Positions 8,854 to 17,337 of a DNA stretch of 64,000 nucleotides are shown here, one piece after another; positions within the stretch are counted from its first letter, which is position 1, and each line of letters starts with the position of its first letter. The notes beneath the pieces are model-generated. The model searched no databases and was not told where the DNA came from. It was given only the letters and a program-made list of their open reading frames with translations. Source of the DNA: Bradyrhizobium elkanii WSM2783 (GTDB lineage: Bacteria; Pseudomonadota; Alphaproteobacteria; Rhizobiales; Xanthobacteraceae); NCBI RefSeq assembly GCF_000472865.1, contig NZ_AXAP01000010.1, positions 62,001 to 126,000 of the forward strand, given 5' to 3'. Both the position numbers and the translations under genes were made by a program.

Positions 8854-8869
8854 TGGCACAAACCTTGCG
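8854..8869 (+). promoter_or_regulatory. Sigma-54 (-24/-12) promoter of the ABC transporter/Atz-like operon
   Basis: TGGCAC-AAACC-TTGCG places GG (8855-8856) exactly 10 bases from GC (8867-8868), matching the RpoN consensus TGGCACN5TTGCW closely. Transcription would start near 8880, about 33 bases before the ATG at 8913. A matching promoter precedes the allophanate hydrolase gene at the other end of the island. Sigma-54 control usually means NtrC-dependent activation under nitrogen limitation. Confidence 0.8.
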
Positions 8870-8912
8870 AACTCCTTCCACGCCATTTCCCAGGGGCGTT
8901 GGAGCATCACCC

Positions 8913-10529
8913 ATGAAACGTCGCGATTTCCTCAGATCCGTGTCCGGATTGGCCGCAAGCGCGATGGTGCCTGCGCCGGCGATCTGGTCGCCCGCCAAGG
9001 CCGACGCGCGCTCGGAGACGCTTCTGATCGTCTCCGAGGGCGGCCCGAACAATCTCGATATCCATGGTGTCGGCACCAATGTGCCGGGCTACGAAGTGTC
9101 CTGGAATTGCTACGACCGCCTGATCACCCACGAGATGAAGAGCGGCCCGGGCGGCGTACCCTATTACGACCGCGACAAGTTCAAGGGCGAACTCGCCGAC
9201 GACATGAATGTCGGCGACATGTCCGTCACCTTCAAACTGAAGAAGAACGCCAAATTCCACGACGGCACGCCGGTGACGGCAAAGGACGTCAAATGGTCGC
9301 TCGATCGCGCGGTCAGCGTCGGCGGCTTCCCGACCTTCCAGATGAGCGCGGGCTCGCTGACCAAGCCCGAGCAGTTCGTCATCGTCGATGACTCCACGGT
9401 GCGGGTCGATTTCGCCACCAAGGACCGCCTCACGATTCCAGATCTCGCCGTGATCGTGCCCTGCGTCGTCAATTCGGAACTGGTCAAGAAGAACGCGTCC
9501 GAAAAGGACCCCTGGGGCCTCGAATACACCAAGCAGCAGACCGCCGGCTCCGGCGCCTACAAGGTGGTGAAGTGGACCGCGGGTACTGAGGTGATCATGG
9601 AGCGCAACGACGCCTGGATCGGCGGCCCCGCGCCGAAGATCAAGCGCGTGATCTGGCGCATGGTGCCGCAGGCCGGCAATCGTCGCGCGCTGCTCGAGCG
9701 CGGCGATGCCGATATCTCGTATGAGCTGCCGTTCAAGGATTTCCAGGAGATGAAGGCGAACGGCAAGCTCGACGTGGTGTCGCTGCCGTTCTCCAACGGC
9801 ATCCAGTATATCGGCATGAACGTCACCAAGCCGCCGTTCGATAATCTGAAAGTCCGTCAGGCGGTGGCTTACGCCATTCCCTATCAGAAGATCATCGACG
9901 CCGTGCTGTTCGGGCTCGCCAATCCGATGTTCGGCGCGAAGGACAAGCCGACCGATGTCGCCTGGCCGCAGCCGCACAAATATTACACCGATATCGAGAA
10001 GGCCAAGGCGCTGATGGCGGAGGCCGGCTATCCGAACGGCTTTGAGACCACGATCTCGTTCGACCTCAATTTCGCAGGGGTCAACGAGCCGCTCTGCGTG
10101 CTGGTGCAGGAGAGCCTGGCGCAGATCGGCATCAAGACCACCATCAACAAGGTGCCCGGCGCCAACTGGCGCACCGAGCTGACCAAGAAGGAAATGCCGC
10201 TATTCACCAATGTATTCTCGGGCTGGCTCGATTACCCCGAATACTTCTTCTATTGGTGCTATCACGGCAACAATTCGATCTTCAACACGATGAGCTACAA
10301 GTCGCCGGAGATGGACAAGTTCATCGACGGCGCGCGCAAAGCTGCCGCGCTCGGTGACACTGCCGCCTACGATGCCGACGTCAAAAGCTTCGTCGATCTC
10401 GCCTTCACCGACATCCCGCGCATTCCGCTGTATCAGCCGTTCGTCAACGTGGCGATGCAGAAGAACATCTCCGGCTATCAGTACTGGTTCCATCGCCGCC
10501 TAGACTATCGAGCGATGGCGAAGGGGTAG
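8913..10529 (+). CDS. Tat-exported ABC transporter solute-binding protein, family 5 (DppA/OppA type)
   Basis: This 538-residue periplasmic protein starts MKRRDFLRSVSGLAASAMVP, a twin-arginine signal peptide. The body has the family 5 features: SEGGPNNLDIHGVGTN, YDRLITHE, DDMNVGDMSVTFKLKKNAKF-HDGTPVTAKDV, the RNDAWIGG motif and VRQAVAYAIPYQKI. The ATG at 8913 is chosen because it starts the Tat signal and has GGAGC just upstream; it sits behind the sigma-54 promoter. It opens an operon with two permeases, a double ATPase and amidase-type enzymes, so the ligand is more likely a small nitrogen-rich amide or ureide than a peptide. That substrate is inferred. Confidence 0.88.
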   Translation: MKRRDFLRSVSGLAASAMVPAPAIWSPAKADARSETLLIVSEGGPNNLDIHGVGTNVPGYEVSWNCYDRLITHEMKSGPGGVPYYDRDKFKGELADDMNVGDMSVTFKLKKNAKFHDGTPVTAKDVKWSLDRAVSVGGFPTFQMSAGSLTKPEQFVIVDDSTVRVDFATKDRLTIPDLAVIVPCVVNSELVKKNASEKDPWGLEYTKQQTAGSGAYKVVKWTAGTEVIMERNDAWIGGPAPKIKRVIWRMVPQAGNRRALLERGDADISYELPFKDFQEMKANGKLDVVSLPFSNGIQYIGMNVTKPPFDNLKVRQAVAYAIPYQKIIDAVLFGLANPMFGAKDKPTDVAWPQPHKYYTDIEKAKALMAEAGYPNGFETTISFDLNFAGVNEPLCVLVQESLAQIGIKTTINKVPGANWRTELTKKEMPLFTNVFSGWLDYPEYFFYWCYHGNNSIFNTMSYKSPEMDKFIDGARKAAALGDTAAYDADVKSFVDLAFTDIPRIPLYQPFVNVAMQKNISGYQYWFHRRLDYRAMAKG

Positions 10530-10553
10530 CGAACGAACAGTGGAGGGCGCGCG

Positions 10554-11567
10554 ATGCTGACGATGATTGGCAAGCGGCTGATGTTCGCGATCCCGAGTCT
10601 GATCGGGGTCGTCATTGTCACCTTCCTCCTGACGCGCGCGCTGCCGGGCGATCCGGCCGCGTATTTCGCCGGTCCCGCCGCGACCAAGGAGGCGGTCGAG
10701 CAGATCCGCAAGAAACTCGGCTTCGACCGGCCGCTGATCGAGCAGTTCTTCCGTTACACCAGCGATCTCGCTCATGGCGATTTCGGCACCTCGCTCACGA
10801 CCGGCCAGCCGGTCGCGACCGAACTCCGCAATCGCCTGCCGGCGTCCGCTGAATTGACGCTGCTTGGCCTTTTGGTGTCGGTCGCGATCGCGATCCCACT
10901 CGGCGTGCTCGCAGCGACGCGCCCTGGTTCCTGGATCGACCATCTCTGTCGCGTCACGACGACGGCAGGCGTGTCGCTTCCGGTGTTCTTCACCGGCCTC
11001 GTGTTGGTCTACGTCTTCTATTTCCGGCTTGGCTGGTCGCCGGCGCCGCTGGGGCGGCTCGACGTGTTCTACAGCGCGCCGCCGACCGTGACCGGCTTCT
11101 ATCTGATCGACACGCTGATCGCCCGCGATTTCGAAGCGTTCCGCTCGGCGCTCAGCCAGCTCGTCCTTCCGGCGACGACGCTTGCGATCTTCTCGCTGGC
11201 GCCGATCGCGCGCATGACCCGCGCCTCGATGCTGGCGGTGCTCGCCTCCGACTTCGTACGCACCGCGCGCGCCAGCGGCCTGTCGCCAGGCACCGTGATC
11301 GTCACCTACGCGTTCCGCAACGCGATGCTGCCGGTCATCACCACGCTCAGCATGGTGTTCTCGTTCCTGTTAGGGGCCAACGTGCTGGTCGAAAAAGTGT
11401 TCGCCTGGCCCGGCATCGGCTCCTACGCGGTGGAAGCGCTGATATCGTCGGACTTCGCGCCGGTGCAGGGCTTCGTGCTGACCATGGCGGTCATGTATGT
11501 GCTGCTCAATCTCGTCATCGACATTCTCTACGGCGTCATCGATCCGCGTGTGCGGCTGGAAGGGTAG
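10554..11567 (+). CDS. ABC transporter permease, DppB/OppB type
   Basis: This 337-residue inner-membrane protein begins MLTMIGKRLMFAIPSLIGVV, the usual first membrane helix of DppB-type permeases, followed by LTRALPGDPAAYFAG. Five or six further hydrophobic segments follow, and the ATPase-contact loop is FVRTARASGLSPGTVIVTYAFRNAMLPVI. It ends in YGVIDPRVRLEG, typical of the family. It starts 24 bases after the binding protein gene and 9 bases before the second permease gene, so it belongs to the same operon. Together with the next gene it forms the transmembrane channel. Confidence 0.9.
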   Translation: MLTMIGKRLMFAIPSLIGVVIVTFLLTRALPGDPAAYFAGPAATKEAVEQIRKKLGFDRPLIEQFFRYTSDLAHGDFGTSLTTGQPVATELRNRLPASAELTLLGLLVSVAIAIPLGVLAATRPGSWIDHLCRVTTTAGVSLPVFFTGLVLVYVFYFRLGWSPAPLGRLDVFYSAPPTVTGFYLIDTLIARDFEAFRSALSQLVLPATTLAIFSLAPIARMTRASMLAVLASDFVRTARASGLSPGTVIVTYAFRNAMLPVITTLSMVFSFLLGANVLVEKVFAWPGIGSYAVEALISSDFAPVQGFVLTMAVMYVLLNLVIDILYGVIDPRVRLEG

Positions 11568-11576
11568 GGGTGAAGC

Positions 11577-12476
11577 ATGAGCACCGTTGCGCCTGTCGTT
11601 GAGCCCGTCGGTCCGGCGCGGACCTCAGGGCTGTCAGCCATCTTCGAGCACGCGCGCTATGTGCTGAGCGAGAACAAGGTCACCGGCTTTGCCTTTGCTC
11701 TGCTGATCTTGATCCTGCTCGCCGCGCTGTTCGGCCCCTATGTCGTGCCTTATGATCCGCTCGCGAGTGATACGTCGGCGGCGCTGAAACCGCCGTCGGC
11801 GGCACACTGGTTCGGCACCGATCAATTGGGTCGCGACATCTTCAGCCGCGTCATCGTGGCAACCCGGCTCGACACCTTCATCGCGGTCGCTTCCGTCGTG
11901 CTGGTGTTCCTGATGGGCGGGCTCGCCGGCATCGCGGCCGGTTATTTCGGCGGCTGGACCGATCGCATCGTCGGCCGCATCGCCGACACCATCATGGCAT
12001 TCCCGCTGTTCGTGCTGGCGATGGGCATCGTCGCGGCGCTCGGCAACACCGTGCAGAACATCATCATCGCCACCGCGATCGTGAATTTCCCGCTCTATGC
12101 CCGTGTCGCCCGCGCCGAGGCCAATGTCCGCCGCAATGCCGGCTTCGTGCAGGCGGCGCGGCTCTCCGGCAATGGCGAATACCGCATCCTGCTGGTGCAT
12201 ATCCTCCCGAATATTATGCCGATCATGATCGTGCAGATGTCGCTCACCACGGGCTACGCGATCCTGAACGCCGCCGGCCTCTCCTTCATCGGCCTCGGCG
12301 TCCGACCGCCGACCGCCGAATGGGGCATCATGGTCGCCGAAGGCGCCGGCTTCATGGTGTCAGGCGAATGGTGGATCGCGCTGTTCCCCGGCCTCGCGTT
12401 GATGATCGCCGTGTTCTGCTTCAACCTGCTCGGCGATGGCCTGCGCGACATCGTCGATCCGCAGCGGAGGACGTAA
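11577..12476 (+). CDS. ABC transporter permease, DppC/OppC type
   Basis: This 299-residue inner-membrane permease has the DppC signature: an N-terminal cytoplasmic tail, a first helix GFAFALLILILLAALFGPYV, then PSAAHWFGTDQLGRDIFSR, which marks the OppC N-terminal domain. The EAA-type loop is YARVARAEANVRRNAGFVQAA, with SFIGLGVRPPTAEWGIMVAEG near the C-terminus, ending GDGLRDIVDPQRRT. It pairs with the DppB-type permease encoded just upstream. A 133-base gap containing a palindromic repeat separates it from the ATPase gene. Confidence 0.9.
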   Translation: MSTVAPVVEPVGPARTSGLSAIFEHARYVLSENKVTGFAFALLILILLAALFGPYVVPYDPLASDTSAALKPPSAAHWFGTDQLGRDIFSRVIVATRLDTFIAVASVVLVFLMGGLAGIAAGYFGGWTDRIVGRIADTIMAFPLFVLAMGIVAALGNTVQNIIIATAIVNFPLYARVARAEANVRRNAGFVQAARLSGNGEYRILLVHILPNIMPIMIVQMSLTTGYAILNAAGLSFIGLGVRPPTAEWGIMVAEGAGFMVSGEWWIALFPGLALMIAVFCFNLLGDGLRDIVDPQRRT

Positions 12477-12499
12477 TGGCCGCACTTTTTCAGTTGATC

Positions 12500-12588
12500 G
12501 TCATTGCCGGGCTTGACCCGGCAATCCATCGCGCGAAGCGCAGCGTTGACTCTCCGATGGATGCGCGGGTCAAGCCCGCGCATGACGA
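12500..12588. repeat. Palindromic repeat family B, copy 1, between permease and ATPase genes
   Basis: The element begins GTCATTGCCGGGCTTGACCC and ends with CGGGTCAAGCCCGCGCATGAC, its near complement. It fills most of the gap between the second permease and the ATPase gene in the same operon. Related copies are at 13447, 32327, 43631 and 46362. Confidence 0.9.
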
Positions 12589-12609
12589 GCTGAGAATGAG
12601 GCGCTCGTC

Positions 12610-14382
12610 ATGAGCGCGCAGCCGCTGCTCGACGTCAAGGATCTCACCGTCGAATTCACCACGCGTCGTGGCATCGTCAAGGCGGTGCAGCACGTCAATA
12701 TCTCCGTGGCGAAAGGCGAGACGGTGGGCATCGTCGGCGAATCCGGCTCCGGCAAGTCGGTGACCTCTTACGCCGTGATGCGCATCCTCGATCGCGCGGG
12801 AAAAATCGCCGAGGGCTCGGTGATGTTCTCCGGCATCGACGTCAAGGCCGCGACCGAGACGCAGATGCGCGACCTGCGCGGCCGGGAGGTCTCGATGATC
12901 TTCCAGAACCCGCGCGCCGCGCTCAATCCGATCCGCAAAGTGGGCGACCAGATCGAGGACGTGCTGCGTCAGCACGTTCAGCAGTCGACGGTGGCCGATC
13001 GCGGCGAGAAGGCGATCGAAGCGCTGGAGCAGGTCAAGATCGCCCGGCCGCGCGAGCGTTATCACGCCTATCCGTTCGAGCTTTCGGGGGGCATGTGCCA
13101 GCGCGTCGTGATCGCGCTTGCGCTGGCCTGCAATCCGCAGCTCCTGATCGCGGACGAGCCCACCACCGGTCTCGACGTCACCACGCAGAAGGCGGTGATG
13201 GAGCTGATCGTCGAATTGACGAAGCGTCGTTCGATGTCGACGATCCTGATCACGCATGATCTTGGCCTCGCCGCCGCTTATTGCGACCGCGTCGTGGTGA
13301 TGGAGAAAGGCCGCGTGGTCGAGACCGCCAGGTCGGCCGATATTTTCGCCAAGCCCGAGCATCCCTATACCAAGAAGCTGATGCGCGCGACGCCGCGGAT
13401 CGGCGTGTCGCTGCGCGATCTGCTGCCGGAAGAGGATGCGAAGCCCGTCATGGCCGGACTTGACCCGGCCATCCATCAGTCTTCGAAAAACTCTTCTCCT
13501 GAAGGGATGGACCCCCGGGTCAAGCCCGGGGGTGACGAGAAGACAGAGCCGCTCCTCCTCGTCGAAAAGCTCGTCAAGGAATATCCGCGCCAGGGCGCAG
13601 GTGCGGTGCTGTCAAAATTGTTCGGCCGCAAGCCGCCGGTGGAGCAGGAGGTGTTCCGCGCCGTCGACGGCATCAGTTTCCATGTCGGCCATGGCGAGAG
13701 CGTCGGCCTGGTCGGCGAATCCGGCTGCGGCAAATCGACCACGTCGATGATGGTGATGCGGCTCCTGGACCAGACCTCCGGCCGCATCGCCTTCGATGGT
13801 GAAGAAATCGGCGAGATCAAGCCGCCATCCTTTGCGCGATTGCCGCTGCGCAGCCGGATCCAGATGGTGTTCCAGGATCCGACCGACAGCCTCAATCCCC
13901 GCTTCACCGCTGCGCGCGCGATCGCCGATCCGCTTCTGCAACTCGGCGACATCAGGGGACGGGACGCGTTGCGGGCTCGCTGCGAGGAACTCGCCACGCT
14001 GGTCGGTCTTCCCGTCAATCTCCTCGACCGCTTCCCGCATCAACTGTCCGGCGGCCAGAAGGCGCGCGTCGGCATCGCGCGGGCGATTGCACTGCATCCA
14101 AAGCTTGTCATCCTCGATGAGCCGACGGCCGCGCTCGATGTCTCGGTGCAGGCGGTGGTGCTGAACCTGTTGCAGGATCTCAAGCAGTCGATGGGGATGA
14201 GCTATCTTTTCGTATCGCACGATCTCAACGTCGTGCGCCTGTTGTGCGACCGCGTCATCGTGATGCGCAGCGGCAAGATCGTCGAACAGGGAAGTTCCGA
14301 AAAGGTCTTGGGCGATCCGCAGGAAGCTTATACAAAGGAGCTGCTGACGGCGATCCCGCATCCGCCGTTGCCTGTTCATTGA
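12610..14382 (+). CDS. Fused double ABC transporter ATPase (DppD-DppF type) with an in-frame repeat in the linker
   Basis: This 590-residue protein joins two ATPase domains. The first (about residues 5-265) has Walker A GESGSGKS, signature LSGGMCQRV and Walker B LLIADEPT. The second (about 315-580) has GESGCGKS, LSGGQKARVGIARAI and LVILDEPT. Each has an oligopeptide-type C-terminal extension. It energises the importer encoded upstream. The linker (about residues 280-311) is encoded by a family B palindromic repeat (13447-13538), giving AGLDPAIH...MDPRVKPGGDE. The reading frame is open across it and the ATPase motifs are intact, so the protein is probably functional. The ATG at 12610 follows a GAGGCGCTC sequence. 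Confidence 0.9.
   Translation: MSAQPLLDVKDLTVEFTTRRGIVKAVQHVNISVAKGETVGIVGESGSGKSVTSYAVMRILDRAGKIAEGSVMFSGIDVKAATETQMRDLRGREVSMIFQNPRAALNPIRKVGDQIEDVLRQHVQQSTVADRGEKAIEALEQVKIARPRERYHAYPFELSGGMCQRVVIALALACNPQLLIADEPTTGLDVTTQKAVMELIVELTKRRSMSTILITHDLGLAAAYCDRVVVMEKGRVVETARSADIFAKPEHPYTKKLMRATPRIGVSLRDLLPEEDAKPVMAGLDPAIHQSSKNSSPEGMDPRVKPGGDEKTEPLLLVEKLVKEYPRQGAGAVLSKLFGRKPPVEQEVFRAVDGISFHVGHGESVGLVGESGCGKSTTSMMVMRLLDQTSGRIAFDGEEIGEIKPPSFARLPLRSRIQMVFQDPTDSLNPRFTAARAIADPLLQLGDIRGRDALRARCEELATLVGLPVNLLDRFPHQLSGGQKARVGIARAIALHPKLVILDEPTAALDVSVQAVVLNLLQDLKQSMGMSYLFVSHDLNVVRLLCDRVIVMRSGKIVEQGSSEKVLGDPQEAYTKELLTAIPHPPLPVH
13447..13538. repeat. Palindromic repeat family B, copy 2, in frame inside the double ATPase gene
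   Basis: GTCATGGCCGGACTTGACCC at 13447 and CCCGGGTCAAGCCCGGGGGTGAC at its end form the arms of the same element found between genes elsewhere in the window. Here it lies in the linker between two ATPase domains and is read through in frame, adding about 30 residues. Confidence 0.9.
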
Positions 14383-14503
14383 GCAGCCTCCGGAAAGAAA
14401 ACAGGCACGCAGGCTTTCCCGGCGCTCGATAAAACAGATGAGGTTGTGATTCGATCCAAGTCATCGGATCGTGGTTGCGTTGAGATCGTCGGGTGGGAGA
14501 GTC

Positions 14504-14686
14504 ATGGCTGCCGACAAGCTGGATGACTATATCGACGCCGTGGCAACGGCGATGGGGCTGCCGGTCGAGGACGCCTGGCGGCCGGCGGTTCGTGCCAATC
14601 TCGAGGTCTCGCTGAGACTGGCACGGATGGTGGACGAATTCCCGCTGCCTGACGAGACCGAGCCGGCCAGTGTCTACTCCGCCTGA
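14504..14686 (+). CDS. AtzG/HpxY-like small subunit (DUF4089) of an amidase complex
   Basis: This 60-residue protein, MAADKLDDYIDAVATAMGLP and onward, matches the DUF4089 family. AtzG of this family is a GatC-like small subunit that wraps around the AtzE amidase and is needed for its stability and activity in 1-carboxybiuret hydrolysis. The homologue HpxY occurs in the oxalurate cluster of Klebsiella. The ATG at 14504 is preceded by GGGTGGGAG. Its last bases overlap the region of possible amidase starts, so the two are probably co-translated. It is the first enzyme gene after the transporter genes. Confidence 0.8.
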   Translation: MAADKLDDYIDAVATAMGLPVEDAWRPAVRANLEVSLRLARMVDEFPLPDETEPASVYSA

Positions 14687-14693
14687 TAGCGCA

Positions 14694-16085
14694 ATGACCG
14701 ATCAATCCTTGTCCGCCGCCGACATCGCACAGGCCGTCGCCGCGCGAAAGCTCTCCGCGCTGGAAGCAACCGAGGCGGCGCTCGCCCGCATCGCCAAGCA
14801 CGACTCCGTGCTCAACGCCTTCACCGACATCACCGCCGATCGCGCCCGCGCCAAGGCCAAAGCCCTTGATGCAGCGATTGCGGCCGGCCAGACCGTCGGC
14901 CCGCTCGCGGGCGTGCCCTTCGCGGTGAAGAACCTGTTCGACGTGCAGGGCCTCTCCACGCGCGCCGGATCGAAGATCAATCGCGATCTGCCGCCGGCCG
15001 CGCGCGATGCGACGCTGATCGAGCGGATGGAAGCAGCCGGCGCCGTGCTGGTCGGCGCGCTCAACATGGGCGAATACGCCTATGACTTCACCGGCGAGAA
15101 CGTGCATGACGGTCCGTCGCGCAATCCGCACGATCCGACGCGGATGACGGGCGGCTCCTCGGGCGGCTCCGGCGGTGCGGTCGGCGGCGCCCTGGTGCCG
15201 ATCGCGCTCGGCTCCGACACCAATGGCTCCATCCGCGTGCCGTCGTCCTTCTGCGGTATCTTCGGTCTGAAGCCGACCTATGGCCGGCTGTCGCGCGCGC
15301 GTTCTTTTCCGTTCGTCGCGAGCTTTGATCATCTCGGGCCGCTGGCGCGAAGCGCAGGTGACCTCGCATTATCCTATGACGCGATGCAAGGACTGGATCC
15401 TGATGATGCCGCCTGCAGCCCGCGACCGGTCGAGCCCGTTGTGCCACAGCTTGCGCGAGGCATCCGTGATCTCCGCATCGCCATTGCCGGCGGCTATTTC
15501 CAGCAGAACGTCTTTCCGGAGGCGGTTGAAGCCGTCGGCCGCATCGCCAAGGCGCTCAACGCGACGCGTACGGTCGAAATTCCGGAAGCCGCGCGTGCCC
15601 GCTCGGCGGCCTACGTCATCACGACCACGGAAGGCGCTTCGCTGCACCTCGATCGCCTGCGCACGCGGCCGAATGATTTCGATCCCGCGGTGCGCGATCG
15701 CCTGATCGCAGGCGCGATGATCCCGGCGCCTTACGTCGACAAGGCGCAGAAGTTCCGCCGCTGGTACCGCGAAAAGGTGCTGGAGCTGTTCAAGACGGTC
15801 GACGTGATCCTGGCTCCGGCAACGCCCTGCGTGGCGCCAAAGCTTGGGCAGGTGAACTTCACGCTCGATGGTGTCGAACTGCCGGTGCGCGCCAATATCG
15901 GCATCCACACCCAGCCGATTTCGTTCATCGGCCTGCCGGTGGTGGCCGTCCCGGTTCCGCTTCTGCCGATGCCGATCGGGGTGCAGATCATCGCCGCGCC
16001 CTGGCGCGAGGACATCGCGCTGCGGGTTGCCTACGCTCTGGAGCAAATGGGCGCGGCCGCCGCGCCGTCGCCGCGAGGAATCTAG
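14694..16085 (+). CDS. AtzE/HpxX-like amidase (amidase signature family)
   Basis: This 463-residue amidase has the Ser-cisSer-Lys triad: lysine in GVPFAVKNLFDVQG, cis-serine in MTGGSSGGSGGAVGG, and nucleophile in GSDTNGSIRVPSSFCGIFGLKPTYGR. AtzE forms a GatCAB-like complex with AtzG and hydrolyses 1-carboxybiuret to 1,3-dicarboxyurea plus ammonia; HpxX is the oxalurate-cluster homologue. Its AtzG-like partner is encoded immediately upstream and an AtzH-like protein immediately downstream, so the family assignment is strong. The true substrate is open because no cyanuric acid hydrolase gene is present. A GTG at 14670 is an alternative start. Confidence 0.85.
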   Translation: MTDQSLSAADIAQAVAARKLSALEATEAALARIAKHDSVLNAFTDITADRARAKAKALDAAIAAGQTVGPLAGVPFAVKNLFDVQGLSTRAGSKINRDLPPAARDATLIERMEAAGAVLVGALNMGEYAYDFTGENVHDGPSRNPHDPTRMTGGSSGGSGGAVGGALVPIALGSDTNGSIRVPSSFCGIFGLKPTYGRLSRARSFPFVASFDHLGPLARSAGDLALSYDAMQGLDPDDAACSPRPVEPVVPQLARGIRDLRIAIAGGYFQQNVFPEAVEAVGRIAKALNATRTVEIPEAARARSAAYVITTTEGASLHLDRLRTRPNDFDPAVRDRLIAGAMIPAPYVDKAQKFRRWYREKVLELFKTVDVILAPATPCVAPKLGQVNFTLDGVELPVRANIGIHTQPISFIGLPVVAVPVPLLPMPIGVQIIAAPWREDIALRVAYALEQMGAAAAPSPRGI

Positions 16086-16088
16086 CGA

Positions 16089-16487
16089 ATGGAAATCGAT
16101 CTGCCCGACGTGCTTGCCGAAGTGACCGCGCAGTTTGAGCGCTACGAGAAGGCGCTGGTGTCGAACGACGTCGCCGTGCTGGATGAGCTGTTCCGCAACG
16201 ACAAGCGGACGCTGCGCTACGGCATGGGCGAGAATCTCTATGGCTATGAGGCGATCATGGCGTTCCGCGCCGGACGCTCGCCAGCCGGGCTCAATCGCCG
16301 GACCGACAGGACGGTGATATCGACCTACGGCCGCGACACCGCGGTCGCGTCGACCCTGTTCTATCGCGACTCCGCACCTGGCAAGGTGGGGCGGCAGATG
16401 CAGACGTGGATACGCTTCCCCGAGGGCTGGAGAATCGTTGCCGCCCATGTCAGCATCATCGACGAACCGAAGGATCCGAAGACATGA
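16089..16487 (+). CDS. AtzH/HpxZ-like protein (DUF3225, NTF2-like fold)
   Basis: This 132-residue protein matches the AtzH/HpxZ family: [41 protein letters not shown] and [19 protein letters not shown]. AtzH deaminates 1,3-dicarboxyurea to allophanate in the cyanuric acid pathway; HpxZ is its relative in oxalurate use. It starts 3 bases after the amidase stop codon and overlaps the GntR gene by 4 bases, so it is tightly coupled. If it acts like AtzH, its product allophanate is the substrate of the hydrolase encoded at 17338-19131. Confidence 0.85.
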   Translation: MEIDLPDVLAEVTAQFERYEKALVSNDVAVLDELFRNDKRTLRYGMGENLYGYEAIMAFRAGRSPAGLNRRTDRTVISTYGRDTAVASTLFYRDSAPGKVGRQMQTWIRFPEGWRIVAAHVSIIDEPKDPKT

Positions 16488-17212
16488 GTCTGGACGACCT
16501 TCCGCGTCGCCCTGCCGCCGCCGGACCGGACATGCTGGTTCGTCGCGTCGACCGTCCGTCTCCGCAACAATCCAAGATCACGCGTGCCGAGGAGCTGCGC
16601 CTGCAACTCGCCGACGAGATTGTGCGCGGTGCGCTCGGACCGGGCTCGCCGCTCGACGAATCCGATATCGCGCGTCGCTTCAATGTCTCGCGCACGCCGG
16701 TGCGCGAGGCGCTGCGCCAGCTTGCGGCGAGCGGCCTGGTCGAAGCGCGCGCCCATCGCGGCGCGGTGGTGGCGCGGCCGTCGGTCGAACGGCTTACCGG
16801 CATGTTCGAGGCGATGGCGGAATTGGAAGCGCTGTGCGCGGGGCTCGCCGCGGAGCGGATGACGGCTGCTGACCGGCATGCGCTCGAAGCAGTGCATGAG
16901 GAATTGCGCGTGCTCAGCTACACCGGCAATCCCGAGCGCTTTCACGAGGTCAACGAGCGCTTCCACAACACGATCTATGCCGGCTCGCACAACGATTATA
17001 TCGCCGAGATGACACTGGCGACACGGGTCCGGGTGCAGCCGTTCCGCCGCGCCCAGTTCCGCAATCTCGGACGATTGGCAAAATCGCATGCCGAGCACGA
17101 CCGCGTCGTGGTCGCAATCCTGCGCGGCGACAAGACCGGCGCCGCCGCCGCCATGCGCGCCCACATCACATTGGTACGCGGCGAATACGAGATCTACTCG
17201 GTGTCGGTGTAA
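16484..17212 (+). CDS. GntR-family transcriptional regulator, FCD-type ligand domain
   Basis: This 242-residue regulator has an N-terminal winged helix (about residues 25-95, with [35 protein letters not shown]) and an all-helical FCD domain (about 105-225). The FCD metal/ligand residues are seen in [20 protein letters not shown] and in the histidine of [10 protein letters not shown]. It overlaps the AtzH-like gene by 4 bases (ATGA) and is the last gene of the operon, converging on the allophanate hydrolase gene. It probably controls both arms in response to a pathway intermediate. Possible sites are the GTA/TAC-type elements at 8747 and 19226. A GntR regulator, HpxS, also controls the hpx genes of Klebsiella. 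Confidence 0.85.
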   Translation: MSLDDLPRRPAAAGPDMLVRRVDRPSPQQSKITRAEELRLQLADEIVRGALGPGSPLDESDIARRFNVSRTPVREALRQLAASGLVEARAHRGAVVARPSVERLTGMFEAMAELEALCAGLAAERMTAADRHALEAVHEELRVLSYTGNPERFHEVNERFHNTIYAGSHNDYIAEMTLATRVRVQPFRRAQFRNLGRLAKSHAEHDRVVVAILRGDKTGAAAAMRAHITLVRGEYEIYSVSV

Positions 17213-17229
17213 TCACGCCTATTGGTTCT

Positions 17230-17332
17230 GTCATTCCGGGGCGCGCGAAGCGCGAGCAGGGAATCCATTCATCCACGTCGTCTGCGGTCCGATGGATTCC
17301 GGGCCTGCGCCTTCGGCGCATCCCGGAATGAC
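17230..17332. repeat. Palindromic repeat family D, copy 1, between convergent genes
   Basis: GTCATTCCGGGGCGCGCGAA at the left and GCGCATCCCGGAATGAC at the right pair, with inner arms GGAATCCAT / ATGGATTCC. It fills the whole gap between the convergent GntR and allophanate hydrolase genes, so it could act as a bidirectional terminator. A second copy is at 32194. Confidence 0.85.
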
Positions 17333-17337
17333 GGCTG

